NCBI GenBank assembly: GCA_003156235.1 | Contig: PMGP01000060.1 | Location: forward strand, 1-22,299 | Reading direction: 5' to 3' | DNA from: Acidobacteriaceae bacterium | Lineage (GTDB): Bacteria > Acidobacteriota > Terriglobia > Terriglobales > Acidobacteriaceae | DNA: 22,299 nt | Shown here: in pieces, positions 1-7,867 of the stretch | How positions within the stretch are numbered: the first letter of the stretch is position 1 | How the letters are laid out: every line of letters starts with the position of its first letter | Program-made: the position numbers and the translations under genes | The notes under the pieces: model-generated | What the model was told of the DNA's origin: nothing | The model's input: only the letters and a program-made list of their open reading frames with translations | Database searches by the model: none

Positions 1-16
1 GGGGAAAACGGGACGC

Positions 17-838
17 TTACGTCTTTTCATGGATCACATTGAGAGTGCCGTCACCGTTTGAGGCGAAGATGAGCCCCGCTTGCTTGTCAAAACCGGCCGC
101 GTCAACACCCGCGCCGATGGGCAGGGTCGCAATCGTCTGACCGTTGGTTGCGTTCATAACCACGAGCACCTTGTTGTGGCAGCCGATGAAGAGGCGATCG
201 TGCTCGCGGTCGATTGCCATGCCAGTTGGCGCCTCTCCGCCCTGGATGGGAAAACGATGAAGCACTTCGAGTGTTTTTGGATTGAACTCAACCACCTCCG
301 ATTTATCCTCTAAATCGACAAAGATGGTGCCATGATTTCCAGTCACCAACCCCTCGCCATCTCCCTTGATATCGATGGTTCCAACCACGGTGGCGCTCTC
401 GGCATCGATTACCGTGATGTTATGAGAGCCATGATTGCCGGTGAAAACCCTCTGACTTGCGGAATCAAAATAGATGCTATCCGGCTTCTCTCCTACTTCG
501 ATCTTCTTGATCAGGGCCAGGGTTCTGGTATTGAAGACTGAGACCTTGTTCTCTTTACCGTTGGTGGTGAACCCGCGTTCAAGCGACGAGGCGATAGCGA
601 TTCCATGGACCCCGGGGGTGTCTGCGATAACGCCGACAACCTTGCCCGTGTCCGCGTCGAGAACATCCACTTGCGTACCATGCGAGACGTAAAGCCAACG
701 GGCGGCGCTGTCGATTGTGATAAAGTCCCAACCTCCGTTGCCGGCGACTGGATATCGAGTGTCCAGAGTGTAGGTGGCCGCCTGAAGACTGATTGCAGAG
801 GTTAACAGAAATGCGAAGAGACAAGATGCGTGCTTCAT
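17..838 (-). CDS. YncE-like beta-propeller (YVTN repeat) secreted protein, apparently C-terminally short
   Basis: The 273-residue product starts with a clear signal peptide (lysine, then a hydrophobic stretch to about residue 20, ending LQA), so it should be exported. The rest is a series of short beta-propeller repeats with typical phrases such as VDVLDADTGKVVG, VSVFNTRTL and ITVIDAESATVVGTI. These match the YncE/YVTN family, whose exact role is unknown; periplasmic binding or scaffold roles are usual guesses. Family members that I recall continue for roughly 50-60 residues after the FASNGDGTLNVIHE segment, but here the frame stops two residues later (HEKT, then TAA). The gene is therefore either naturally short or broken near the window edge. 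It lies 160 bases downstream of the Oar-like receptor on the same strand, with a hairpin between them, and may be partly co-transcribed. Its substrate cannot be told from sequence. Confidence 0.82.
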   Translation of the reverse strand: MKHASCLFAFLLTSAISLQAATYTLDTRYPVAGNGGWDFITIDSAARWLYVSHGTQVDVLDADTGKVVGVIADTPGVHGIAIASSLERGFTTNGKENKVSVFNTRTLALIKKIEVGEKPDSIYFDSASQRVFTGNHGSHNITVIDAESATVVGTIDIKGDGEGLVTGNHGTIFVDLEDKSEVVEFNPKTLEVLHRFPIQGGEAPTGMAIDREHDRLFIGCHNKVLVVMNATNGQTIATLPIGAGVDAAGFDKQAGLIFASNGDGTLNVIHEKT

Positions 839-898
839 ACGATTGATCCCTTTCTGGTCTTCAGTCGGTTTCTCATGAAGACTTGGTATAGCGTCGAG

Positions 899-904
899 TT
901 AAGG
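899..904 (-). promoter_or_regulatory. Single TTAAGG half-site upstream of the YncE-like gene
   Basis: On the plus strand TTAAGG occurs 61 bases upstream of the YncE-like start, in the same orientation relative to the gene as the tandem TTAAGG repeats in front of the response regulator and the third receptor. No second copy lies 11 bases to either side. A single hexamer is expected by chance in this much intergenic DNA, so support is weak. Confidence 0.15.
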
Positions 905-957
905 CATGTTTCCTGGAAGTTCCGCAAGGTGCTTCGAAGGTACATTCCCTTGGTTCG

Positions 958-985
958 GGGGGAGGCGCATTTGCGCGCTTCCCCC
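958..985 (-). terminator. GC-rich hairpin downstream of receptor 1
   Basis: GGGGGAGGCGC (958-968) and GCGCTTCCCCC (975-985) form an 11-pair stem with a 6-base loop; one position is G-T on the plus strand and a mismatch on the minus strand. It begins 14 bases past the receptor stop codon and precedes the YncE-like gene. No U-run follows on the minus strand, so it may be a processing or partial termination element rather than a full intrinsic terminator. Confidence 0.5.
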
Positions 986-998
986 AACCCTGTTCGTC

Positions 999-3980
999 TT
1001 AATAGGAATAGCGAAGGCTGAATTGCATCTGGCGAGGAGTGCCGGTACCTACAGCCGACGTGGTGTAGGGAGTGGTAATCTGGCCGTACGTGCCTGCGCC
1101 GCTGGTCCACTTCACCGCCGGACTGCCGATCTGATCCCGGTTGAACGCGTTGAAGACTTCCGCACGGAAGCTGACGTATGTCTGTTTACGCACAGGGAAT
1201 TTCTTGGCGAGGGCCAAGTCACCCTGCCAGATACCGGGAACGCGCACAGCGTTTCTGGAGGCATTCCCCCACAGGCCGTTTGCCGGAGTAGTAAATGCGG
1301 CAGGGTTTAGCCAGAGAGTAGAAGTCTGGTGGGCGGGATACAACGAGACGCCTGGTACACGGTCGGGCCGCTGGCTCGAGTTGATCCCGTCAGGCAGGGC
1401 TGAGGCAGAACGGCTCATGGTGACATTCAGCGGAACACCGGTGTGGGCCAAGCCGATACCGCTGAATTCCCAGGAACCGAGTATGGTGTTGACAACAGGC
1501 GACGCGTCGCCGAGTAATACATGGCCTCTGCCAACGGGCACGATCCAGATCGCGCTTGTTGAGAAGTTGTGGCGCATATCGAAGTCTGTCGATGCGCGTT
1601 CGCAGGCTCTGCAGTTGTTGTTTTCCGGCGTGTCCGATTCGCCGCCTCCGTTCGAGCCGTCGCTGATTCCATGGGAGTACTGATAATTGGCGGAGAGGAG
1701 CAACCCGCGATACATGTTCCGTTTCAGGCCGATCTGCATGGCGTTGTAGTTGCTGTTGGAATCCCAGGTCGTCCATCCGATGGTTGCGCTGGTGAGACTG
1801 GCGTAGGGGCGGGTGCCAGTGGCCGGGTTGATGCCATTCAGCGACAGACCCTTCTGGAAAAGGTGGGTTCCTTTGCTGCCGACATAGGACGCGGTGAGGT
1901 ACGTATTGTGGATAAGTTCGTTTTGGATGGATAGGGTCCACTGGTTTACGCTCATATCCTTGCGATGCTGGTCGAAGGCAGAGTAGCTGATGTTGGATTT
2001 TGCTGCTCCAAGATAGGGCGTGACCGGAAAACTCAATCCCTTTGTGTTTGCTTGGGTCAGGCCGTAGGACTGGCCGATCTGGGTCTGCAGGGCATAGAGG
2101 CCTCCGAACTGCCCGTCATCGAAATTAGATCCAAAGCCGAGGCGAATGGCGGTCTTGCCTCGCAGTGCTTTGGGAGCCCACCCAATACTTACGCGCGGTT
2201 CAAAGTCGAGCGTATCGGGGTAATAGAAGGGCGCTCCGATGGGACAGAATTGAATTCCGCACGTGAACGGGTCAAATATCTGCCCAAGCGATGGGTTTTT
2301 TTCGTAGTCGACGCCATAGTATTCATAGCGCAGACCGGCATTTACGGTGAGGTTCGGGCGCAGTTTGAATTCGTCGAGGACATATCCAAAATACGTCGTC
2401 ATGCGGGCCGAAGTCTCGACTCCCGCGGGTTTGTAGGCGTAAGAGTCCAACACGTTGTTGATGAAATTCGCTTCGCTGATGTAGCTCAGGCTCTGTTCCA
2501 CAAGCGGGTGAAGCTTGTTTTCCTGCAAGTGACGAATCTCGATGCCAGCCTTGATGGTGTGGCGTCCGTGATAGAAACTGGCGTCGTCGAGAAGGCTGTA
2601 TGAGTTGTCGTGGCGCCAGGAATGGTCGCCCAGAGTATAGCTGAAATTAGGTGAAACCGAAAGCGTGTATATAGTTGTTGCGCCCTGGCCTACGTCCTGG
2701 TATTCGTCGTTATTGTAGCCAATCCTGGCATCGTTTAGAATCGACGGCGAAAAACGATATGCCACATCGACGACGGCATTTGGGCTGGCCACTGTAGTGA
2801 TCGTGGCCTCCGCAAGACCTGGCGCGGTGTTGGTGTAGGAGTCGGTGTTGAAACGCGCAGAGATTGAGGCCTTCGCATTCAGAGCATAGTCGACGCGAGC
2901 CAGGCCGCCGTCTTCGTTCGTCGGGCCAGGCTGGCTGGTTACCCAAAGCAGTGCATTGGGATCGCTGGTTGTCTGGGTTCCCATCGGGAAGGCGTTCACG
3001 AATGGCACGAGCGCGGGCGACTTCGCAGCTACCTGAGCCCTGTACGCGTCGGTGGGTACATAGCCGCTGACAAGTGTAGAAAATGCTTCCCTGACCGCCT
3101 CGTAGTTGGCGAAGTAGAACAACTTGTTGTGAAGGATCGGGCCACCCGAACTCACTCCAAAGTCATTCAGCTTGAAGGGAGATATACTGGTGGACGAAAA
3201 GTATCTCGCGTCGAAGAAGCTGTTTCTCAGGTACTCGTAGAAGGATCCATGGAAATCGTTGCCGCCGCTCTTGGAGACCATACTCACCTGGCCTCCGGCC
3301 ATGCCTCCAGTGTCTGCGCTATAGAGCGAACTGCTTCCCCGGAATTCGGCAATAGACTCCATGGGAACCTGGACAACCAAAGGTTGTTTCATGAACTGGT
3401 GGTTGATTCCCGTAGAGTCCACTCCATCCAGACGAAAGTTATTGTCCTCCTGTGAGAGGCCGTTAAAACGAATGGTGTCTTCGGTGCCGCTACCTGAACT
3501 TAGCGCACCCGGAATCAGGGATTCCAGCACTACCCAGTATCGGCCATTCACCGGAAGGTCTTCTGTCTGATCGCCATTGATTACTCCGCCTATGACCGCC
3601 GAACTCAAGTTCAGATCCGGCGCGGCAGCTACTACCGAAACATCCGTTTGCACAGTGGCGACCCACATGGTTACATTGAGTGTGCGCGTTTCGCCCACCT
3701 CAAGCGTAAAGCTTTCAATATTCTCCTTTTCGAAGCCGTTCACCTCAACGGAGGCTGTGTATTCACCCAAAGGCAACGCGCTGATGGTATATACGCCGGC
3801 CGAGTTGGTATTGACGACGTGCTGGATTCCGGTGGCCGTTGCTTCCAGGCTGACTTTGGCTCCGGGGATGACTCTCTGTGTCATATCCATGACAACTCCT
3901 GTCAGAGTTGCCCGGTCGGTTTGGGCGGCCAAGGAAAGAGTAGATAACAATATGGCGATTAGCACAATAAAACGTCGCAT
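999..3980 (-). CDS. Oar-like TonB-dependent receptor 1 (carboxypeptidase-regulatory-like N-terminus)
   Basis: The product is a 993-residue outer-membrane protein. The start at 3980 is chosen because a GGAGG lies 5 bases upstream and the protein then opens with a signal peptide (MRRFIVLIAILLSTLSLAA, cleaved near AQ). An in-frame extension to 4079 would bury that signal. Residues of about 24-105 form a carboxypeptidase-regulatory-like beta-sandwich (TLTGVVMDMTQRVIPGAKV, NSAGVYTISALPLGEY). A plug domain follows (DLPVNGRYW, RLDGVDSTGINHQ, SADTGGMAGGQVSMVSKSGGN), then a long barrel ending in SLRYSY with the usual terminal aromatic residue. Receptors of this class import large substrates, often carbohydrate or peptide, using TonB energy. 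The substrate is unknown. It lies downstream of the two-component genes on the same strand, separated by 485 bases. Confidence 0.93.
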   Translation of the reverse strand: MRRFIVLIAILLSTLSLAAQTDRATLTGVVMDMTQRVIPGAKVSLEATATGIQHVVNTNSAGVYTISALPLGEYTASVEVNGFEKENIESFTLEVGETRTLNVTMWVATVQTDVSVVAAAPDLNLSSAVIGGVINGDQTEDLPVNGRYWVVLESLIPGALSSGSGTEDTIRFNGLSQEDNNFRLDGVDSTGINHQFMKQPLVVQVPMESIAEFRGSSSLYSADTGGMAGGQVSMVSKSGGNDFHGSFYEYLRNSFFDARYFSSTSISPFKLNDFGVSSGGPILHNKLFYFANYEAVREAFSTLVSGYVPTDAYRAQVAAKSPALVPFVNAFPMGTQTTSDPNALLWVTSQPGPTNEDGGLARVDYALNAKASISARFNTDSYTNTAPGLAEATITTVASPNAVVDVAYRFSPSILNDARIGYNNDEYQDVGQGATTIYTLSVSPNFSYTLGDHSWRHDNSYSLLDDASFYHGRHTIKAGIEIRHLQENKLHPLVEQSLSYISEANFINNVLDSYAYKPAGVETSARMTTYFGYVLDEFKLRPNLTVNAGLRYEYYGVDYEKNPSLGQIFDPFTCGIQFCPIGAPFYYPDTLDFEPRVSIGWAPKALRGKTAIRLGFGSNFDDGQFGGLYALQTQIGQSYGLTQANTKGLSFPVTPYLGAAKSNISYSAFDQHRKDMSVNQWTLSIQNELIHNTYLTASYVGSKGTHLFQKGLSLNGINPATGTRPYASLTSATIGWTTWDSNSNYNAMQIGLKRNMYRGLLLSANYQYSHGISDGSNGGGESDTPENNNCRACERASTDFDMRHNFSTSAIWIVPVGRGHVLLGDASPVVNTILGSWEFSGIGLAHTGVPLNVTMSRSASALPDGINSSQRPDRVPGVSLYPAHQTSTLWLNPAAFTTPANGLWGNASRNAVRVPGIWQGDLALAKKFPVRKQTYVSFRAEVFNAFNRDQIGSPAVKWTSGAGTYGQITTPYTTSAVGTGTPRQMQFSLRYSY

Positions 3981-4235
3981 ACAATCCTCCAGGTTAAAGT
4001 GAGTTGCGATTGAGAGTGAAAGTTTGTGGTTGCCTGCTACGCCTTCCAGTAACTTCTCTTGGGCATGTGCGCTGGTCAAACCGGCATCTTGTATGGCATT
4101 GCCGCTTGCGCCGACGTGAACATTGAGTGAATCTCGTAAGACTGATTGGGCATAACCATGCCCAAGTAAAGCCCGCTCCTTTTCGACCTGTTCAGCATTG
4201 CGAAGAGTCAGTCGCAGGATGCGCTGGAGTGGATA

Positions 4236-4315
4236 GCCAGATTAGAGCAAGCGACTCTAAAGAGAACCTAAAGATGCATTACAGTTAACGTAATTTCATC
4301 GAACTCTAATCTGGC
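4236..4315. repeat. 80-bp element bounded by a perfect 12-bp inverted repeat
   Basis: GCCAGATTAGAG (4236-4247) is exactly mirrored by CTCTAATCTGGC (4304-4315). The 56 bases between hold two smaller symmetric pieces: CTCTAAAGAG (4255-4264) and ATTAC-A-GTTAAC-GTAAT (4278-4294, one bulged base). The whole can fold into a stem closing two small hairpins. No clear target-site duplication is visible outside the arms. It could be a structured leader, an end structure of the kinase transcript, or a small remnant of a miniature inverted-repeat element. Confidence 0.6.
4257..4284 (-). promoter_or_regulatory. Candidate response-regulator site with 11-bp phased repeats (diverged)
   Basis: CTAAAG occurs at 4257-4262 and again at 4268-4273, exactly 11 bases apart, with a weaker third unit TTACAG at 4279-4284. 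The spacing and orientation match the TTAAGG-N5-TTAAGG repeats in front of the response regulator gene, but the hexamer differs. It lies about 280 bases upstream of receptor 1. Binding by the neighbouring regulator is inference. Confidence 0.3.
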
Positions 4316-4465
4316 GTACACAAACTTCGCCGATTGACTTCACTCTGAGTCAGACCTGAATGCGTAAAGAATGCCGTCTTGATTGACCTTCAACATGGCG
4401 CAACCGGTGTCGATTCATAGCATCAATATGAGGCGCCAACTATCCAGCGCTTGTATCCATGCAAG

Positions 4466-5860
4466 TTACGGGTTTCCATTGAGAGGAAATGCAACCTCGA
4501 AGGTGGTCCCTGCCTGGTCGATGCTGCGAGCGGTGATGGTTGCCCGGTGAGCTTCCGCAATCCATTTGCCGATGGCCAGTCCGAGCCCAGTGCCTTCCTG
4601 TTCGCCACGCGAGGCATCGACGCGAAAGAAACGATCGAAGATGTGCGGTAGAGAAGTTTCGGGAATCCCTATGCCGTTGTCGGAAACCGTAAACAGTGCG
4701 CGTTGTTCGTTGCGAACCAGAGCGACCTCGATGCGGCCTTCGCAGGGAGTGTACTTGACGGCATTATCCACAAGGATCCAAACCAGACGGCGAAGCAGCA
4801 TGGCATCACCAGACAATTGCAGGCGGGCGTCCGGTAGCCGTTCGACGATCCGCTGCCGCTTCTCCTTCGCCACCACCCGCATTCGAGCAACAACTTCGCG
4901 CACGATCTCCGCCATGTAGACTTGTTCGTAGACGATTTGCGCGCGTCCGGCATCGGTCCGGGCCAGCAGGAGCATATCTTCAAGCAGACTGGAAGAGTGC
5001 TCGGTTTCGCTCACGATGTTTTCAAACGCCTCAGTGGTTTCCGCGTCGAGGCCGGGTGTGCGAAGCGCGTATTCGCTTGTGGTGCGAATAAACGAGATGG
5101 GACTGCGCAATTCGTGCGATGCGTCGGCAGTAAACTGTGTAATGCGTTTTACCGCTTCTTCGAGACGGCTAAGCATTTCGTTGCAGGTTTCAGCCAGTTG
5201 GGCCAGCTCATCGCCTGCGGGCGATACGGGTAGACGCGCCGCGAGATTCCCTATGGTGATGGAGCGGGCGGACTCGGTGAGGCGTACCACAGGCCTGAGC
5301 GCGCGATGGCTGATGAAGTAACCCGCCAGGGCGGAAATCAAAAGCATTGCAGGGATGGATCGCTCAAAGATCTCGTCCAGCCGGGCCAGCAGGCTCACAT
5401 TGTCCATCAGAGATCCGGCGACGCAAATGCGAACGGGCGCCCCGTTCAGCGTGGCCGAGCGAAGGTAGATGCGATAGGGATGGTTCCCGATCCAGACGTC
5501 GGAGCGGTACTCCGCGAGGGCGGAAGGAACCGCAGGCCATGGGAATTGCATGGCTGCGGAGCCAGCCTGGGGCAGCAGCCGTTCGCCGCTGAGCGAGTAC
5601 ACCTGAATCAACCCGCCTTCAGGAGTGGCGTCTACGAATTCGCGGTACTTTGTCTGCAAGAGCGCGTCGGAGTCCTTCTCTGCATGTTTGAGCAGATCGA
5701 CCATGCGCTCGTAGCGCCGTCCAAGCGTTCTATCCTTCCCGCTGCCGAGGGATGCACTGAGGTCGAACCAGATGAAGACCCCAAAGACAACGAATCCGCA
5801 GAGAAAGATCGCGGAAAACCAAAGGGTGAGCCGGAGTGAGATGGAGAGATTGAATCTCAT
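4466..5860 (-). CDS. Two-component sensor histidine kinase (HAMP, HisKA, HATPase)
   Basis: The 464-residue product is a membrane sensor kinase of the QseC/PmrB/CusS-like class. Transmembrane helices lie near residues 12-31 and 168-188, with a periplasmic domain of about 135 residues between that I cannot assign to a ligand. A HAMP domain follows (about 186-234, RALRPVVRLTESARSI). The phospho-accepting His249 lies in FTADASHELRSPISFIR. The N box has Asn366 (ILVDNAVKYTP), the G1 box is SDNGIGIP (393-400), an F box contains FDRFFRVD, and the G2 box is GTGLGLAIG (423-431), so all kinase motifs are intact. The start at 5860 is chosen because ATG overlaps the regulator's TGA (ATGA, 5857-5860), the classic sign of translational coupling. 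A longer frame to 5983 only runs into the regulator gene. The signal it senses is unknown. Confidence 0.93.
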   Translation of the reverse strand: MRFNLSISLRLTLWFSAIFLCGFVVFGVFIWFDLSASLGSGKDRTLGRRYERMVDLLKHAEKDSDALLQTKYREFVDATPEGGLIQVYSLSGERLLPQAGSAAMQFPWPAVPSALAEYRSDVWIGNHPYRIYLRSATLNGAPVRICVAGSLMDNVSLLARLDEIFERSIPAMLLISALAGYFISHRALRPVVRLTESARSITIGNLAARLPVSPAGDELAQLAETCNEMLSRLEEAVKRITQFTADASHELRSPISFIRTTSEYALRTPGLDAETTEAFENIVSETEHSSSLLEDMLLLARTDAGRAQIVYEQVYMAEIVREVVARMRVVAKEKRQRIVERLPDARLQLSGDAMLLRRLVWILVDNAVKYTPCEGRIEVALVRNEQRALFTVSDNGIGIPETSLPHIFDRFFRVDASRGEQEGTGLGLAIGKWIAEAHRATITARSIDQAGTTFEVAFPLNGNP

Positions 5861-6516
5861 GCGCGCAACGCATATCCGACGCTGCGAACCGTTTGCAGAA
5901 GCTGCGTCTCCCCGATCTTTGTGCGGAGCATGCGGATGAAGACGTACAGAGTGCCTTCGTTCACTTCGGCCCCCAAGCCCCACCCAGCCTCGATCAGAGC
6001 GTCGTGAGTAACAATCGAGCCGGCCCGCCGCATGAGCAGGTCCATCAGTGCATACTCAGTGCGTGTCAATGAACTGACGCGTCCGTTGCGATGCAGCGAG
6101 TGTGTATTCGCATTGAGCATGATGTCGTGAAAAACGAGATTCGCAGGGGCGCTGACCGGAAGCCGGCGGGACAGGGCGCGTATGCGAGCCAGAAGTACAT
6201 CGAGCGCAAACGGCTTGGTGAGGTAGTCATCGGCGCCTGAATCCAAGCCGAGCACGATGTCGCTCATCGCGTCGCGAGCGCTTACGATGAGCGTCGGTGT
6301 GCATATGTGCTCCGTGCGCAGTGTTCGAATAACGGTGAAGCCGTCCATACGAGGCAGCATAAGGTCGAGAAGAATGACGTCGTTGTCGTCGCAACGGCCC
6401 AAGTCGAGTGCCTCATGACCGTCGTATGCCACCTGAACCGAATGACCTTCGCGGCGCAAAGCACGGGTCAACAAATTGGCCATGGCGGGCTTGTCTTCAG
6501 CCACCAGAACTCTCAT
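5857..6516 (-). CDS. OmpR/PhoB-family response regulator
   Basis: The 219-residue product has a receiver domain followed by a winged-helix DNA-binding domain. The acidic pocket is Glu7/Asp8, the phospho-acceptor is Asp51 (VILLDLMLPRMDGF), the conserved Ser/Thr position is Ser79 and the conserved lysine is Lys101 (DDYLTKPFALDVLLARIRAL). The C-terminal half carries the usual LTRTEYALMDLLMRRAGSIVTHDALI and TLYVFIRMLRTKIG segments and ends in TVRSVGYALRA. The start at 6516 is preferred because it begins directly with MRVLVAEDKP after a GGGGG ribosome site; the frame to 6573 adds only non-receiver residues. It is translated before, and coupled to, the sensor kinase. Tandem TTAAGG repeats 68 bases upstream suggest that it binds its own promoter. 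Targets are discussed in the findings. Confidence 0.94.
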   Translation of the reverse strand: MRVLVAEDKPAMANLLTRALRREGHSVQVAYDGHEALDLGRCDDNDVILLDLMLPRMDGFTVIRTLRTEHICTPTLIVSARDAMSDIVLGLDSGADDYLTKPFALDVLLARIRALSRRLPVSAPANLVFHDIMLNANTHSLHRNGRVSSLTRTEYALMDLLMRRAGSIVTHDALIEAGWGLGAEVNEGTLYVFIRMLRTKIGETQLLQTVRSVGYALRA

Positions 6517-6556
6517 AGTGTCCCCCTGTGATTGAGGCGATGATAGGCCGCGGATA

Positions 6557-6562
6557 TGAATA
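6557..6562 (-). promoter_or_regulatory. Possible -10 element of the response regulator operon
   Basis: On the minus strand TATTCA lies 21 bases downstream of the tandem repeat box, inside a small palindrome GATATGAATATC (6553-6564). No -35 match is present at the right distance, which is usual for promoters activated by OmpR-type regulators. Support is positional only. Confidence 0.25.
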
Positions 6563-6583
6563 TCTCGTGACACTCCGGCATCT

Positions 6584-6600
6584 TTAAGGTTTTTTTAAGG
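6584..6600 (-). promoter_or_regulatory. Tandem TTAAGG-N5-TTAAGG box (candidate autoregulatory site)
   Basis: Two identical hexamers, TTAAGG at 6584-6589 and 6595-6600, are separated by five T residues, giving an 11-base period. Read on the minus strand this is CCTTAA-N5-CCTTAA, close to the CTTAA-type direct repeats known for PmrA/BasR and QseB regulators. It sits between the response regulator gene and the divergent phosphodiesterase gene (starts at 6516 and 6790), so it could act on both. Confidence 0.6.
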
Positions 6601-6789
6601 GGCGAATGCTCAAATCTGTTGTGTAAGCCATGCGCAGGAGTGGAGCGCCCGCCCTTTGCCGTGAGGCAACGATGCTGGCGACATCCGCGATTCAACGGGC
6701 TGCACCGGCGAGTGCCGGAAGAAATCGCTGCCAGGTACGCTGCCTGCGTCCCAGATAATGTTTTCAACCATTTTGCTAGGGAGATCCAA

Positions 6790-7788
6790 ATGAAAAAGAC
6801 TATTCTCGCGGCAAGCCTTGCTCTTGCCACTGTTGCGTTTGCCCAATCCGGACCGCTCACACCCGGAACCCGTACGCTGATGTGGGCGCACAATGCTTAC
6901 CCTGACCACGGAAAATATACCGAACGCATCGACCAGGCAATTGCTTCCGGTCACCCGTTCATGGTGGAAGAGGATCTGTCATGGATTGATGGCAAGTCGC
7001 TCATGATCCACGGAGCCAAGAATGTTGGCGGTGACGATCCGACACTCGAGACCTACTTCTTTCCAAAGGTAAGACCCATCATCGAAAAGGCCCTGAAAGA
7101 AGGCAACAAGGGCAACTGGCCGATTGTCATTCTTTATCTGGACATCAAGAACGATCCGCCTGAGCACCTTGCGGCGATTGCCAAAGTGCTCGACAATTAC
7201 AACGACTGGCTGACCACGGCCGTGAAGACGGACGACATTACCAAGGTGTCGCCGCTCAAAATTAAGCCGATGCTGGTCCTGCTCGAGGACAAACAGAACG
7301 ACATCAACAAGACGCTTATGTTCTATGACCAAGTTCCTGTTGGCGGAAATATTCGTGCCTTCGGAAGCGTGCCGAAACTGGATCCGAACCCAGGGCGCAA
7401 ACTGCCAAAAGATGAAGCGACCGATAATCAATTCCTGGCGAATCCAAACGACTTGATCCTCGCCAGGGCGGACAACTTTCACCGCTGGATCGGCCTCGAC
7501 TGGGCCTTCATCGAGAAGGGCGGCGAGACGAAAGTCGGCCCCTGGACGGAAGAAAGCGCGAAGCGTCTGAAGTCGTTCATCGACTATGGTCACAAGATGG
7601 GATATCTGGTCGGTGTCTATTGTCTGGACGGCTACACGGCCGAAGAGAATCAGGGCTGGGACAAAGACTATAACATGGGTTCTCACGAAGCCGCGGTGAC
7701 GCGGTGGAAGGCTGCAAAAGCCGCCAAGGCAGATTTCATTTCAACGGACCACTACGAAGAACTCGTGAAAATGCTTGCTTTGAAGTAG
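6790..7788 (+). CDS. Secreted PI-PLC/GDPD-like phosphodiesterase
   Basis: The 332-residue protein has a short classic signal peptide (MKKTILAASLALATVAFA, cleaved near AQ). The start at 6790 is chosen because this signal begins there after an AGGGAG ribosome site; the frame extending to 6619 has no matching features. The N-terminal half shows the layout of PI-PLC-like TIM-barrel phosphodiesterases: His34 in WAHNAYP, acidic Glu60-x-Asp62 in VEEDLSW, and His74 in MIHGAK. Later segments (WPIVILYLDIKN, ADFISTDHYEELVKML) fit alternating strands and helices of a barrel. Such enzymes cleave phosphodiester bonds, for example in inositol or glycerol phospholipids, but the exact substrate is not readable. 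It precedes receptor 2 on the same strand by 79 bases. General family assignment is fairly sure; specificity is not. Confidence 0.75.
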   Translation: MKKTILAASLALATVAFAQSGPLTPGTRTLMWAHNAYPDHGKYTERIDQAIASGHPFMVEEDLSWIDGKSLMIHGAKNVGGDDPTLETYFFPKVRPIIEKALKEGNKGNWPIVILYLDIKNDPPEHLAAIAKVLDNYNDWLTTAVKTDDITKVSPLKIKPMLVLLEDKQNDINKTLMFYDQVPVGGNIRAFGSVPKLDPNPGRKLPKDEATDNQFLANPNDLILARADNFHRWIGLDWAFIEKGGETKVGPWTEESAKRLKSFIDYGHKMGYLVGVYCLDGYTAEENQGWDKDYNMGSHEAAVTRWKAAKAAKADFISTDHYEELVKMLALK

Positions 7789-7810
7789 AAAATGCTGCGT
7801 CAATGAATCA

Positions 7811-7846
7811 TGTAGCCGGACCGCCGATACCCGCGGTCCGGCTACA
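7811..7846 (+). terminator. Perfect 14-bp hairpin between the phosphodiesterase and receptor 2
   Basis: TGTAGCCGGACCGC (7811-7824) pairs without mismatch with GCGGTCCGGCTACA (7833-7846) around an 8-base loop. It starts 22 bases after the phosphodiesterase stop and ends 21 bases before the receptor start codon. No U-run follows on the plus strand, so it may limit read-through or stabilise an mRNA end instead of terminating cleanly. Confidence 0.6.
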
Positions 7847-7867
7847 CTGAAACTGGAGTTGTGATCT

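Larger units (their letters stand above)
3981..4465. other. Gene-free stretch between sensor kinase and receptor 1
   Basis: No credible coding frame is seen here. The stretch holds the receptor ribosome site (GGAGG on the minus strand, 3986-3990), the 12-bp inverted repeat at 4236-4315 and the phased CTAAAG repeats inside it. I could not pick a convincing sigma-70 promoter for the receptor. A long leader or promoter region is the likely content. Confidence 0.6.

Noticed and set aside
3981..4079. 33-residue N-terminal extension of receptor 1
   Set aside because: It would place the signal peptide inside the protein, and a good ribosome site lies before the inner ATG.
6979..7686. 235-codon minus-strand open frame opposite the phosphodiesterase
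   Set aside because: The plus-strand gene has a signal peptide, ribosome site and active-site pattern; the antisense frame has none.
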